The translations under genes were made by a program, and so were the position numbers. DNA of 64,000 nt. It comes from Chaetomium olivaceum (lineage: Eukaryota; Ascomycota; Sordariomycetes; Sordariales; Chaetomiaceae). Below the pieces are notes generated by a model, which did no database searches, had not been told where the DNA came from, and was given only the letters and a program-made list of their open reading frames with translations. Positions 20,130-31,668 of this stretch are shown here, in pieces; position 1 is the stretch's first letter; the number at the start of each line of letters is the position of its first letter. Location of the stretch: the NCBI GenBank assembly GCA_039881045.1, contig JAYWVB010000008.1:372001-436000 (forward strand), read 5' to 3'.

Positions 20130-21615
20130 GTTGGGCCTACGTCTGCAAAGTGCAGAAAGGGGATTCAGGCGAGCGGCGTCAAAGCCGGAGTGTTCTTCTT
20201 TCGGAGTGGGGGCGTGGGCGGTCTCGAAGCGGTGTCGTCTGCGGCCTAAACAGGCAGTTTTCTTGATTAGATTCCGTAAAGAAGCACGCGGGCGGCGGCC
20301 ATTCATATCGATGTGGGAATAGGAACGTCGCGACAGCAACAGCAACGAATAGGTGGGGCGCGCTTTGCGTTGGTTAGAGGGGGAGGACATACAATAGAAC
20401 GGTTAAGCAAGCGCTAAGTCCAGTGATTCCGTCACTTGTGCGGGTCTGTTGCGGTGAACGAAGGCGGGCGATGTAGTACCGATGGTTCTTGCTTTCGGGA
20501 TTTGATATTTCTTTTGCGTAGAGAAGGTGCGATGCGTATGTTGAGGTTCTCTTTTTTTGCGGTCGGGTGGAGGGAGGAATAGATAACTAGGTAGGTAGCC
20601 AAGGGCGACCCTGTTTTCGTTCGTCGTTGCCCAGGGTTGAGCGGGACAGGAACAGACGGAAAGTTTGACGGATTGGCGTCGTGGTGAATTGCCAGTTAAG
20701 AGTTTTGTTGGGTGAAGCGGTAAGGCTGCCAAGCTCTTCTTGAAGACTGTTGTTGTGCAGAGCTTGCAAAAATGCGCAAGATCTCCAAAGATTTGCAGCC
20801 CTTCTGCGTTGTTTGTATGGCTAGTTAGAGGTCTTTGGCCGTTGTTCGATGCAAGGCGGGGCGCGAAGCCTGATTTGGCTGCTGGGCTTGTTGACATGTG
20901 CCGGCTGGGCCTGACTTGCGCATTGCTGCAGAAACCCCGGCCAGTGCCTGTCGCGTGCGTCATGGCGTTCGGTCATTGGCCCTTGCGACCGGCAAATGCA
21001 CACTGCCAGCTGACCACGGCCCTCTTTCCCCGACTTGACAGCTCAACTGAGCCCAGCATGGAACCCGACAAATCGCAGAAACAACAAATCCCACCCTGGC
21101 GTTTGTTAATTATCCCAGGGTTTCAAGCTGCTTTGCCCCGCCATGGTCGTTCCGAGTGTTAATTAAGATTTGACGCCAGCCGGGAGCTTCTCTAGTGTAC
21201 GGCCCAAACATCGAAAGCATTTGACGACCACACCTTCTCGCCGTGTTCCAAGCCATTCGAGCCTTCGCAACGCATTTGACGCTTGTTTCCCGAACCCAAG
21301 ATCCACTCTTGGTGCCCATCGGTCGCGGGTCTGTCGATTAAGATCCATACCAAACCCGTCCAAATCCCCGAGCGGTCGCGACTCCAGCAGCGAGCTGCGA
21401 TTCCACGACCAGCGCTGAGCGATTTCGATAAGAGCAATGGCTAGTTGGATCAACCGTTTTGTGACAAAATACCCATAATTCTGTCCGGTCAATCAGCAAG
21501 CAAACGACTGCGGCATTGTGACCGCCGATTCGATCACCCCCGCGATTTTGCGCATCTCCACTCCACCCAACATCCTCCCGACTAGGGGTTGCCGACTGCT
21601 CTCTGTGCCGCTGCG
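20130..21615. other. Shared divergent promoter of the TOG-protein and PAC1 genes
   Basis: About 1.5 kb separates two head-to-head starts. Frames such as 20403-20963 (minus) are low-complexity and lack domains. No tRNA or repeat is visible. Confidence 0.55.
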
Positions 21616-23169
21616 ATGGCCCAGCTATTAACAACCGACAGGCTGAGGAGCTGTAGGTATTGGATCAGGCTTGGTTAGAGCGCGCCAGGAACTCGGGAAC
21701 GGGCACTGACGGGGCAAACAGACACCGGGCCCTCATCGCCTACCTCTCCTCCAACAACCTCACGAGCACCGCTGCAGCGCTACGAGCCGAGATCGGACTA
21801 GGAGAGGATGTCTTCGATGCCACTACGGCGAAGAAGTATGAAGGTCTTTTGGAAAAGAAGTGGACGAGCGTGGTCCGGCTGCAAAAGAAGGTGGGCAATA
21901 CGTCTCGTCGCCCCGTTGCAGTCCATTCTTTCGGGCATTGCGCTCTCGTTTCTACCCGCCTCTCGTTCCTAACAATGTTGCCCATAGATAATGGACCTCG
22001 AGGCGCGTAACGGTGCCCTCCAATCGGAGCTGGATAACGCGACACCAACATCGAGGCAGAACAAGGACCCGGTGAATTGGTTGCCGAAGTCTCCTGCTCG
22101 ACATACGCTCCAATCACACCGCCAACCCATTACATGCGTCGCATTCCACCCCGTGTTCTCGTCGCTGGCTTCGGGTTCCGAAGACCAAACTATCAAGATA
22201 TGGGATTGGGAACTCGGGGAGCTGGAACGAACGATCAAAGGCCACACCAAGACGGTTCTGGATGTCGATTTTGGAGGGCCGCGCGGCAACACACTGCTCG
22301 CGTCATGCAGTTCGGATTTGACAATCAAGCTGTGGGATCCGTCAGACGACTACAAGAATATTCGAACCCTGCCCGGACATGACCACAGCGTCAGTGCGGT
22401 TCGGTTCATTCCATCCGGCGTCGCAGGCGGCGCTGGCAACTTGTTGGTGAGCGCTAGTCGGGACAAGACACTCAGGATATGGGATGTGAGCACGGGGTAT
22501 TGCGTAAAAACTCTACGAGGGCACGCCGAGTGGGTGCGCGACGTTTGCCCGTCCATTGACGGAAGGTTCATTCTTTCAACAAGCGACGACTACACGAGCC
22601 GGTTGTGGGATGTGTCGATAGCCAACCCGGAACCGAAAACAACACTCATCGGCCACGAACACGTTGTTCTTTGCTGCACGATCGCGCCGGCCGCTTCCTA
22701 CGCCCACCTGGCGGCTATTGCAGGGGTCAAGAAGCCGCCAACTACGAGCGCAGTCGAGTTCATGGCGACCGGATCGAGAGACAAGACCATCCGTCTGTGG
22801 GACGCTCGGGGCACCTGCATCAAGATTTTGGTTGGGCATGACAATTGGGTGCGTGGCCTTGTTTTCCATCCGGGCGGAAAGTATCTCCTCTCGGCTTCCG
22901 ACGACTACACCTTGAGATGCTGGGACCTCACGCAAGAAGGGAGATGCGTCAAGACGATATCTGACGCGCATGCCCACTTCGTGCAATGCCTGCGCTGGGC
23001 TCCTTCGGTTGTCAAAGACGTGCCCGTGGCGAACGGTGGGGACGGTCAAGGTGGGGAGTCGAACGGGACGCCGAGAAAAGCCGTTGCCGCCGGTGCTGGT
23101 GAAGCGCAAATCCGCTGCGTCCTAGCAACTGGCAGCGTTGACCTCAACGTGAGGATTTTCGCCAACTAG
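21616..23169 (+). CDS. pac1: PAC1/NudF/LIS1 nuclear-distribution protein (dynein regulator)
   Basis: Exons 21616-21652, 21722-21890 and 21988-23169 (introns 69 and 97 bp). Exon 1 starts MAQLLT and, after one missing base (in TTAACAACC), continues RQAEEL across the intron into [13 protein letters not shown], the LisH dimerisation motif. A coiled coil follows ([20 protein letters not shown]). Seven WD repeats form the propeller (e.g. [45 protein letters not shown]), ending in [14 protein letters not shown], the family's usual C-terminus. LIS1 binds the dynein motor and supports nuclear migration and plus-end targeting. Length (about 460 residues) is normal. The identification is firm; the exon-1 indel is probably a sequencing error. 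Confidence 0.95.
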
Positions 23170-25003
23170 GAGAGCCGATTAGCCGTCGACACAGAAGCAC
23201 CCGACGCCGGGGACAAGGCAGCGTGGCGGAATGACGCAAAACTCTGGCGGCTGTGAGCGAGTCGACGCGGCCAGGGGCATCAGAGAATGTGAGGCCGGCT
23301 AGGCCACATCTCAAAAACGCCTGCAGTACAGGTCAGTGATGGAAGCCAAATCTGCTTTAGGGGTTCGTATCTCACCCGACATGCAGATCCCGGCAAGCCG
23401 CCTTCCGCAGGAATCGCCATCGTGCATTTAGGGCCCGTATCTGCCACGGCATCCTGCCCCTGGGGTTGACGACCTCGCCCAGCCAACAGATACGACAGCG
23501 TTAGATAGATACCCATACAGTAAACGATTTATGACCTGCATGTTCACTCTCGTCAAGGAAGCCTCCTGTCGCCTCAGTTTTGTATTCTTGTTTGGTTTTC
23601 GCGAAGCGCCCTCTGCCCCTTCCATCACCAAACCTGCCGAACCAACAGCCACCCACATGAACCCTGACTCGGGGTTGCATCAACGTATACAAACACCCAG
23701 CCACTTGTCGGTGTTAATCCGGTCGTAACTGAGCGAGGAACTTTCGACACCAGTTACCGTGTCTGACATCCCACGTCCCATCCAGACCGGGCCTTGGCGG
23801 CTATGTTTGTCACGACCAGCTTGGGTTAAGAAGTCGAAGTTGGAGGCTTCTACAACCGCGGTTCAAGACTACTCGGGCCGATGCCACATCCAAGCACGCC
23901 ACGCTGTTTGGGTGCCGGTTCTCACCGTGGACAAAACGGGAAGTTGAAAGCGGTCCCGGCCAATTAGCGAGGTCTGGTGATTCTCATGCAAATGCTTGGG
24001 AGACCAACTGCTGTTTGGGAGTGAGGGGTTTTCCGGTCTTTATCTCGTCTGTGACCCCACTGTATGTACAAGTACGCCATCCAGCCTCAGATGTTTGTTG
24101 TTGAGTTTGTGGTTGGTTGTGTTCAGCTTCGCTGCAATTTTCCGCGATATGCACCAACGTCGGGTGAGACTGTAAAACCACCGAGCTCCGTGTACCTTTT
24201 CAGAAGGGTTGGTTTGTCTGAACTCCCCCGCTATCCAAAATGGTATCTGGAAGACCGCTGTGTGGACTGAATGGGAGCCTGCCAACTGCAACATCGGCCA
24301 TTTCAGGGGCGTCTTTAAGGGGCTGGGGTACATTAGTCGAATCCGAGCAGGCCTCTAACATTGCTCGCCGAACTGAAATGCTCGGTATTTAGTGTTTTGA
24401 GATGGGGCGCAGGAGCCGCTAACAGTGCGCTCGCCGTGCGGCTTTCTCGTGGGGATCGGGGGGTAACCCCTGAATGGAAACCATGGATCTCGCTCTATTC
24501 TAGCCTACCTCGGCTTTTTTTCATCAAGAATCCGCTGAATAAGCTTAAATTCGGTGGAGTGTACTTCATTTGTCATGCATGGAGTTTGTGGTTCCGAATC
24601 TCTAAGAGGACGGCCGGTCGGACACGAAAGTAGCTCCAGGAAGCCGAAAAGTCCTTACCCAACGTTGGATGCAACGCTAATCCGCGGGGCGGGTACGACA
24701 CTAGATCAGAAGTTCTTTAATGTAAGGCATTAGTAAACAGGCTTCAGTATCGGTAAGGCTTTGGGATTCGGGAGGAACAAGAACCAGGGTAGCTACGTTA
24801 TGCGTCGACGGGCTTGGATCTAATCCCAACAAAGCTTGTTGACCGGACAAGGCAACCTTATTCCTTTCTATGAGGTATGCAGCATAGGTAGTATTAAAAC
24901 CTTGGAGACCTCCCATCTTTATTTACTGCCACCCGCATCTAGAAGACAACCGACCTTCCTACAACCCCCAAACAGCCAACCCGACGATAAGTCCACAGCC
25001 ACC
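23170..25003. other. Intergenic, no recognisable gene
   Basis: 1.8 kb without a convincing frame. The right end is the promoter of the secreted protein at 25004, with an AT-rich TATTAAAA at about 24892 and a CA-rich leader. Nothing else stands out. Confidence 0.5.
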
Positions 25004-25769
25004 ATGGTGAACTTCCACCTCCTCCCAGCAGCGCTGTCTGCCCTCCTGTGGGCACAGGCGTCGCATGCCTCTGCCCCCGACGAGTTCGTTGGCCGCGCCC
25101 AGATCCAGGTCCTGAACAGCACCGACGTTTAGAACGGGTTCCATAGCCGACAGGGTCGGGTGCCTGAACGCACGCGGTGAACTGACGCTCAACGACTGCG
25201 CTGTCTTCACCCGTTCCGAGACATCAACCCACACGCTGTTCACCGATGCCGGCAACTGCACCTTCCAGAATCCTAACATGGAACTCAACAAGGACAGCAT
25301 CTACGGCCGTACGTAATAATGGCACTGGTTCCGCTAATTATTCGCTTCCCGTCGCTGTCAGAATCTGGTTATTCAGTTCTGAGGTGCCATTGGCGTCTTT
25401 GTTAGAACACAAATGACTAATATCCTGATAGAAAACTCACACGCCTTCTTCTGCGGAGAGGGAGATTGGGATAAGTTTGACGAGTATTACTACACTATTG
25501 TAAGGCCCACGCTTCCGTCCCACCCCGTCCCCTCTTCTCCCCCCCTTTTCTTTTTTAACTGCAGTGATTGAAAAGCTAATGAACGGCAATAGGACGGCCT
25601 GCTGAAGCCGTTTGTTTGCAACGGCAACATCAACTGCGCCTACGATATCAGGGCGATTGTACCTGGACCCCACGACACTTTGCCTGCTTGGCAGTACTAT
25701 TGGGGGAGCCAGCAGATGGGCATCGAGGCTGGCCATTGGCAGGTGCTATGGTTGTGGGTGCGAGTGTAG
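25004..25769 (+). CDS. Small secreted protein with six cysteines, three exons
   Basis: The start MVNFHLLPAALSALLWAQA with SHAS is a signal peptide. Exons 25004-25308, 25432-25499 and 25593-25769 join in phase through introns of 123 and 93 bp, with GTACGT and GTAAGG donors and a CTAAT-type branch site. The mature protein contains GCLNARGELTLNDC, GNCTFQNP, HAFFCGEGDWDKFDEYY, KPFVCNGNINCAYD and ends LWLWVRV, with six cysteines that could make three disulfides. A frame break near 25117 separates the signal-peptide frame from the rest: the frame reads an early TAG while the neighbouring frame continues RTGSIADRVGC. I read this as an indel because splice phases and codon use continue. Family not recognised. 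Confidence 0.6.
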
Positions 25770-26425
25770 AGTACCTTGGGATGGCGGACGTGTGTATAAC
25801 GACAGCCGGAGTCTGTAGTCGACTCATCGTGATATTCTGTGTCCGATATCAGGAGGATTCACAGATTCATCACTGGGTGAAGTTGGCCAGGCATCCTATA
25901 AATGCTATAATTCATTTTTGCGTTGAGTTATGCAAACAAATCCCTTGAAAACTTAGCGAGCTACTACCTCCCGTTACAACCGTCACTGTCAGACATAGAC
26001 GAAGATCACGTCATCAGTTATGTCCTTCATATGTATTCAAACATCCGTGAAAACGAGACCCTTGCGGCAGAGTTATTGGCAGTTGGTGATACCCTCAATC
26101 CATCCGATAGTTACAAGTTGAACGCCACTGACTTAAGAGAACGTGGTGGAGACGCTGAGCCCTAGGCTAGAACGAGCTTCCAATGATGAAACGTGCGTTC
26201 CTGTACTTTCCGAGTAGATAACTCGACTACTGACCGGGTGCTATGTCACGGTATACTAGAGTCAGAGTGTACATTATTAGAACCCAATGTTCATTCACAT
26301 CCCTAACACTTCCCCTACCCAGACCATCTTCCCAGATACCCTTCGCTGGTGACGCTATCCCATATCCAACTTGAAGTTAGCTGCATCATTACCCGGACGA
26401 TCAACAACTTGGTCTCGTTCCGAAC
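25770..26425. other. Intergenic
   Basis: One frame of about 80 codons (25923-26165, plus) has no Met near its start, no signal peptide and no domain I can name. I do not call it a gene. The rest is AT-rich. Confidence 0.45.
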
Positions 26426-27590
26426 ATGGTGTCTCCCGTTCCTACACCCCCGCAAAAGTTCAAGGGGGCATTTTACGAGCCCATAACGCCCTCTGAGAAA
26501 GAGTTCGCACCTGAAAACCCCGTTTTCGAGAACCAGAGTACTGACCTGGAGCACCAGGAAGCCAAAGCTGGGAGCCGGGATGCTAACCCTGAACAAAATG
26601 CTGCCAACCTCGAACCCAGGATGACGCAACACCAGTCAACCTGCGGTTTGCTAAGCTGCTCAGGCGGTGTGAAATCTATTGGCCTTATCTGATCATTGCC
26701 GTCCAGTGGGTACTCTACGTTCTCACAATGATGGCGTTGTCACCTAAACTCCGATAATGCATTGCAAAGAGACCGTTTTATTGTGAGTAGGGTTTAAGAA
26801 AGTAGCTAAGGCAAAGGGCAAAAGAGACCCCCAAGTTAAGAATGAACTACTCGATCAATTCAGCCCCTGTTTTTCAAAAGCATGCGTACCAACAGTTACG
26901 AGCAGGTCCGATTCCAAGGAGCCATGGAGGACCAAAATGAGTGCAAGGGCACCTTAAACCACGAGGTTGATATTAGCGCGTGAGAGAATCTGTTGCACAG
27001 CAAGTATTGCCTGTGTCTTAATTTAGTAACAATCACTCTCGACATCAAACTAGTAAAGAGAAAAAAAGGAATAAGTCTGATGTGAACGTCGAGGTTATCG
27101 ACCGTATAAAGAAGTCCCGCGATGCAGTCAAGTACCCCAAGGCCCAGGGCGGCCAGTACTACATCGACATCGAAGTCGTCCACCAGATGCGTTGTTTGGT
27201 ACGTAACCAACTAATAGACAACACACAACCCCATCGTAGCAGCCGTCACTGACATCCAACACTCTGACCCGCTCCCCAGAACCTCATTCGTCAGTACACC
27301 TCCCATGATCACTCCACCCGGCCGGAGCACCGCCCCGATTACTATCCCCAAAAGGAGGAGATGCTCCGAAACAAAGTCGACCACTGCATCGACATGCTAC
27401 GGCAGGCGCTACTCTGTTACGGCGACATGGGCATCATCACGGCCACTGGGCCGAGGACGGGTCCAGCCACGTGGTTCCGGACTACAGCACCGAGCACAAG
27501 TGGCCCAAGTTCAACATGATTGTCGAGTGGACGGACCGCAATGCTAGACCAGACGTTCAGCCGGAGCGGGAGCCGGAGGATATGAGTTGA
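26426..27590 (+). pseudogene. UstYa/DUF3328-family oxidase-like gene, broken
   Basis: The pieces match the family in order. The cytosolic N-terminus starts MVSPVPTPPQKFKGAFYEP. A membrane segment (CEIYWPYLIIAVQWVLY) follows in the next frame, then RFQGAMEDQNECKG, then DIEVVHQMRCL, a GTACGT...CCCCAG intron and NLIRQYTSHDHS ... DHCIDMLRQALLC, and finally HHWAEDG-like and WPKFNMIVEWTDRN. UstYa proteins are membrane-anchored copper oxidases using two HxxHC motifs to cyclise ribosomal or other peptides. Here the first motif reads HQMRC (second His replaced by Arg). Breaks: frameshifts near 26650 and 27440, and a TGA at the Trp position after DISA. The stop and the lost His favour a true pseudogene over assembly error. 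Confidence 0.65.
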
Positions 27591-29129
27591 GTGTCAGACC
27601 TGCCGCAGCAGTGGTGCATACACTCAGGCAGGTATGCCGGGACAGCCATCTTCTCACTGGCCGGTTTTTATCTCACCCTGACCTGGCTGGGGTCTGGTCT
27701 GGTGGATGACGATGGGAGGAACTGGCAGTACATGTCTGATGTACACAGCCGGCCAAGGTGCAGAGGGTTGTGTGACGGTGAGAAAATCATGATGCAGAGA
27801 AGTAAAGCGGCGCTGAAATCGTGAAGACGCAGGTTAAGAGAAACAAATCAATGCGACAAAAACATCTGCAAGAATCGCGACCCTCCAAATTGGGTTGCGT
27901 GTGTGAAGGAGACCCCCACGTTCCTGGAGACCAACGGCTCGCAAGGAGACATCGGGATAGGGCGTCGTATTGGGTTGGGCTGCCGGTCTTGTCACACCGT
28001 GAGCATCTCAGTTCGCCCCCGCTTCCTCCAGGTTGTAAACGAAAGGGATTGGCTTGTTGGTCGTGTGTGCACAGGAAGTCAGTTTGGGGTGGAGTGTTAC
28101 CTACCTGGTAGCGGGTAATTGGCTGGGTTGTTTCTATGAATGTCATGCCAACCCTCGCCTCGACCGTTGAGGTTTTTCTCGGGCTGTATTTTGTCAGCCT
28201 GAATCGCCTCGCTGGGTTTTGGTAAGATTGCTCGCTCATCCCCAACCTCGCTCGTGTTAGGGGCTGAGCATGGGGAAAGCGTTGAGAGTAGGCAGCCACG
28301 ATCTCACCCAATGGACGAACGCGCCGAGGGGAGGGCGGTTGTTATCATTGGACGCGGCATTGTTTTGATTCCACTGCTTCCCCCTCACGGTTGGGCAGGA
28401 CCCGAAATAAGAGCGAGACCGTTGTCCTGTGTAGTTATTCTCCACAGGAATGGCGCGATGTTTATCGGGCTGTCTCTGTCGCGCGCCACACTCGGTAATA
28501 ATGGAGCCCATCACAGCCCGTTGTGTCTCAAATTTCCCCAAGCTCGCAGCAAGGAGCCCCTGCCCTATTCGCCAGGGATTGAGTCCCAAGTGGATATGGC
28601 GCTGCCACGCACCCTAGTGCTGACATTTCTGGCGACCCGCAGAGTCCCACCTGAGATGTTTCCCGAACCGTCCCTTACGCCAGTTTATGAGCCGAAAGGC
28701 CATGAGATAAAAAAGGATGAGACTAACCGGAAAGTCCCCGGCATCCTTCAGTTGCTGGGCAAGCTTGGCGGATGGCGGGTACGAGTCGTTGGAGGTTAGT
28801 TACTTCGTACGTTGGGGGGAAACAAAAGTGAAAGGATCAAGAACCTAATTTTATCCTTGCGGCTGAGGTGAGAATGGCCTAAAAGCTGAAAGTCACCTCT
28901 GTTCATTGGCCTAAGTCCGTGACAGGGCCAGACTCCCGCATGCTACACAACGTTGTCACCCCGGCTGCTGTAGCCAGGCAGCAAGTCGAGAACCCTACAG
29001 AGATTGGGTAAAAAAGAAGCTTTCGCCAAGTCGATTCCTGCCGTCCCTCCATCTTTTCTCTTCCCTCTTGGCATCCGGACATTCTCTGCTGAAGATTTGT
29101 CCTTCAGACGACTCGAGGCGGCCGAGAAG
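27591..29129. other. Intergenic, no recognisable gene
   Basis: Overlapping frames at 27787-28311 (minus) and 28254-28799 (plus) lack domains and codon bias. A run of seven C occurs at 29174-29180, inside the first intron of the next gene. Confidence 0.5.
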
Positions 29130-31303
29130 ATGACGATGGCTCCGTTTAAGCGTCAGAAAACGATGTGAGGCCGCCCCCCCTAAGGCGGGTATACTGTGAA
29201 GACAACTAACAAGGCACCTCTCTAGACACGCAGCTAGGGTCAAAAGGCGGATTCACAGCATCGTGCCGTGGATACAGAACCCCCTCCAAGGCGTCGACAA
29301 GCAGCACTTGGTTTTCGCCCCGAGACATGAGGCCAGCACACTCGAGCTCTTTTTCGATCTCTTCTTTGTGGCCAACCTCGCCACATTCACCTCGTACCAC
29401 TACATCGTAGACCACTCCTCTCTATTTGCCTACATCGGTTTCTTTGCCATCATCTGGGTGACCTGGTTCCACACCGTCCTCTACGATGTCCGCTTCGAGA
29501 ACGACAGTATCTACAGCCGGGTGTGCAAGACCATCATCATGATGGCCTTTGTGGGCTTCGCCCTCGTCGGGTCCGCCTTCGCACCGGGCACGGAGAAGGG
29601 CGACAACACCAACTTCCGGGTACTGTGCTACACCCTGGTCATGAGCCGCGTACTGTTCAGCATCCAGTACCTTGTCCTCGTCGTCTTCATTGGCAAGGCA
29701 AAGCGGACGGACTTGTACCTGCCCGTAACCCTCAACGCCTTTGTTTACATTCTAGCCACGGCCGCCTATGCTGCCATGATCCCTGCCTTTGCCGAATCCA
29801 AGCCGGTAAGCGCCCGGAACGGGATCTACAGCATCTGGTGGATTGTCATGTCTCTCGAAACAGTCGGTACTATCGCCATTTCTAGTTGCTGGAGAATGTT
29901 GAGTTTCAAGAAGACGCATCTGGTTGAGCGCATGGGGCTACTGACGCTTATTGTCATCGGCGAAGGGGCCATTGGTGTGACCAAGACCATCTCCCGTATG
30001 ATGGGGAAGGGTGGACTGGACCCCGAGGGATCTGGGTTGGTCCTCTGCATCGTTTTGATCTTGGTAAGACACCCTTTCGGGCCCGTTCTTACCTAACACG
30101 ACGTTGCAAGAACGAAATGCTAACACAAAACAGGTCGGGATCTGGATGATTTACTTTGATCACCAGCCTCACAGCCACTTCGGCACCATCAGACAGCAGA
30201 TTTGGTCTTGCCTCCACTTCCCCATCCACCTCGCCATCGTGGGCCTGGCTGAGGGCGCCCAGCAGCTCGCCCTGGCCCGGTACGTGTCGAAGGGAATTAC
30301 ACGATTCGAGCGGTCGATAGTGCAGTACTGCATTGTAGAACATCTCGATGGCGATGCCCTGGCTGCGAAGTTGACCGCTTCCGTTAAGTACCTGGAGCTC
30401 GACAAGAAGTTGACCAGCCTTATCTTTCTCGACGAGATCGAGCAGGACATAGTTACGATTGGTAACAGCACGGGCATTTGCGGGGGCAGCGTGACGAGCA
30501 CCGGGGACTGGCCCAACGAGATCTTGGTTTTTTATAAGCACACGGCGGCGGCCCTGTACAGCGCTCTCGGCTTGAGCATGCCGCTCGACAAGGATGTCAT
30601 CAGCATCATGATGGAGTCGTGGAAGCTCATCTACCGGTACTTCTGGAGCGCCTTCCTCATCCTCGTAGGTTGCTTCCTTATCGTCATGATCATGATCCGG
30701 ACGACCAAGGTAGATGCTTTCGACTACGTGTCCCTGACCACGCGCTTTTTCGTTCTTATTGGTGGCGGCGTGATTCTCGGTCTCTCGGCCAGCCCGGGCA
30801 TCATGTACGACCTCCTGGGGTCGCCGGCCATGCTACCCATCGCCGTCGTCTTGTTGTACTTGATCATCATGTTGGACCGGCTTGGCGCCTATATTGCCAA
30901 TAGGAGGAACGCGAACTCAGGCGACGAACTCATTGGAGCGGACCACGGTCACGGCCACCACGACCACGGGCACGATCACGAGCATCACAATCACGGCGTA
31001 CACACCCACGATATTTCGGAGAAACATAGACTCAAGGTGTCCACAACCCGAGCAGGTGCGAGGCCACGCCATGGAAGATCCAAGAGTACTTCCGTACCGT
31101 ACAGTCCGCCTCCCACGAATACTTGGGTGGAGGAGACAGCATACGGCTCGCCCGAGACACCTCCTTTGTATGCAGCCCCGCGCATGTATGACGCGCCCCA
31201 GCCGCCTGCTCCTGTCTCGGAGCAGGTTTTGATGGACGCGAGATATGCTCCGACTGGATACATGCCGGTGCAGAACGACCAATACACCGGCAGGGGGTAT
31301 TAA
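29130..31303 (+). CDS. LtrA (low temperature requirement A) family membrane protein with His-rich tail
   Basis: Exons 29130-29164, 29226-30063 and 30134-31303 are fully in frame (introns 61 and 70 bp), giving 680 residues. The LtrA signature EASTLELFFDLFFVANLATF near residue 50 is followed by many membrane helices (FAYIGFFAIIWVTWFHTVLY, RFFVLIGGGVILGLSASPG, LPIAVVLLYLIIMLDRL), with GLLTLIVIGEGAIG typical of the family. A C-terminal cytosolic tail begins HGHGHHDHGHDHEHHNHGVH, containing 11 His in 20 residues, then a Pro/Tyr-rich region. LtrA proteins are poorly understood, and transport or signalling roles have been proposed. The His tract could bind metal, but that is inference. No frame defects. 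Confidence 0.9.
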
Positions 31304-31668
31304 GGCGGGGGAGGTAATGGTGTTTGACTTAATGGTTGGGGGTATGTTTTGGGAAAATCATGGATAGCATCGTTAGCATGGCGTCTTGTTGAAATTGAAA
31401 ATTATTTTGCTCCGAACGCGTGGTCGTCGATATGTGTTTACGGCCACGTGTGGATGTTGATTTCTTGTGTTCATGATCAGGCAAGCATGCCCAAGTGAGC
31501 TGACGCCTAACCGGAGAAACGACAGCCCGAGAAACGGTTCGAGGAGACCTACCAGGCAGCGATGTCTGCTCATCTCTCCTCCCGTACTCTATTCACACTT
31601 TTCACCTTTCCTTATACTAGTTACTGTTTTACCTCTCACTCACGAATACCAAATGACAGCGACCCCTA
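31304..31668. other. Intergenic between LtrA-like and F-box genes
   Basis: 365 bases with no frame of interest; likely the 3' UTR of the upstream gene and the promoter of the downstream one. Confidence 0.5.

Noticed and set aside
26685..26693. TTATCTGAT, reverse complement of an iron-GATA site
   Set aside because: It lies within the coding sequence of the UstYa-like remnant (WPYLI). About one exact match per window is expected by chance.
25770..28800. Search for a RiPP precursor with Kex2-type repeats near the UstYa-like gene
   Set aside because: No repeated core with KR sites was found on either strand.
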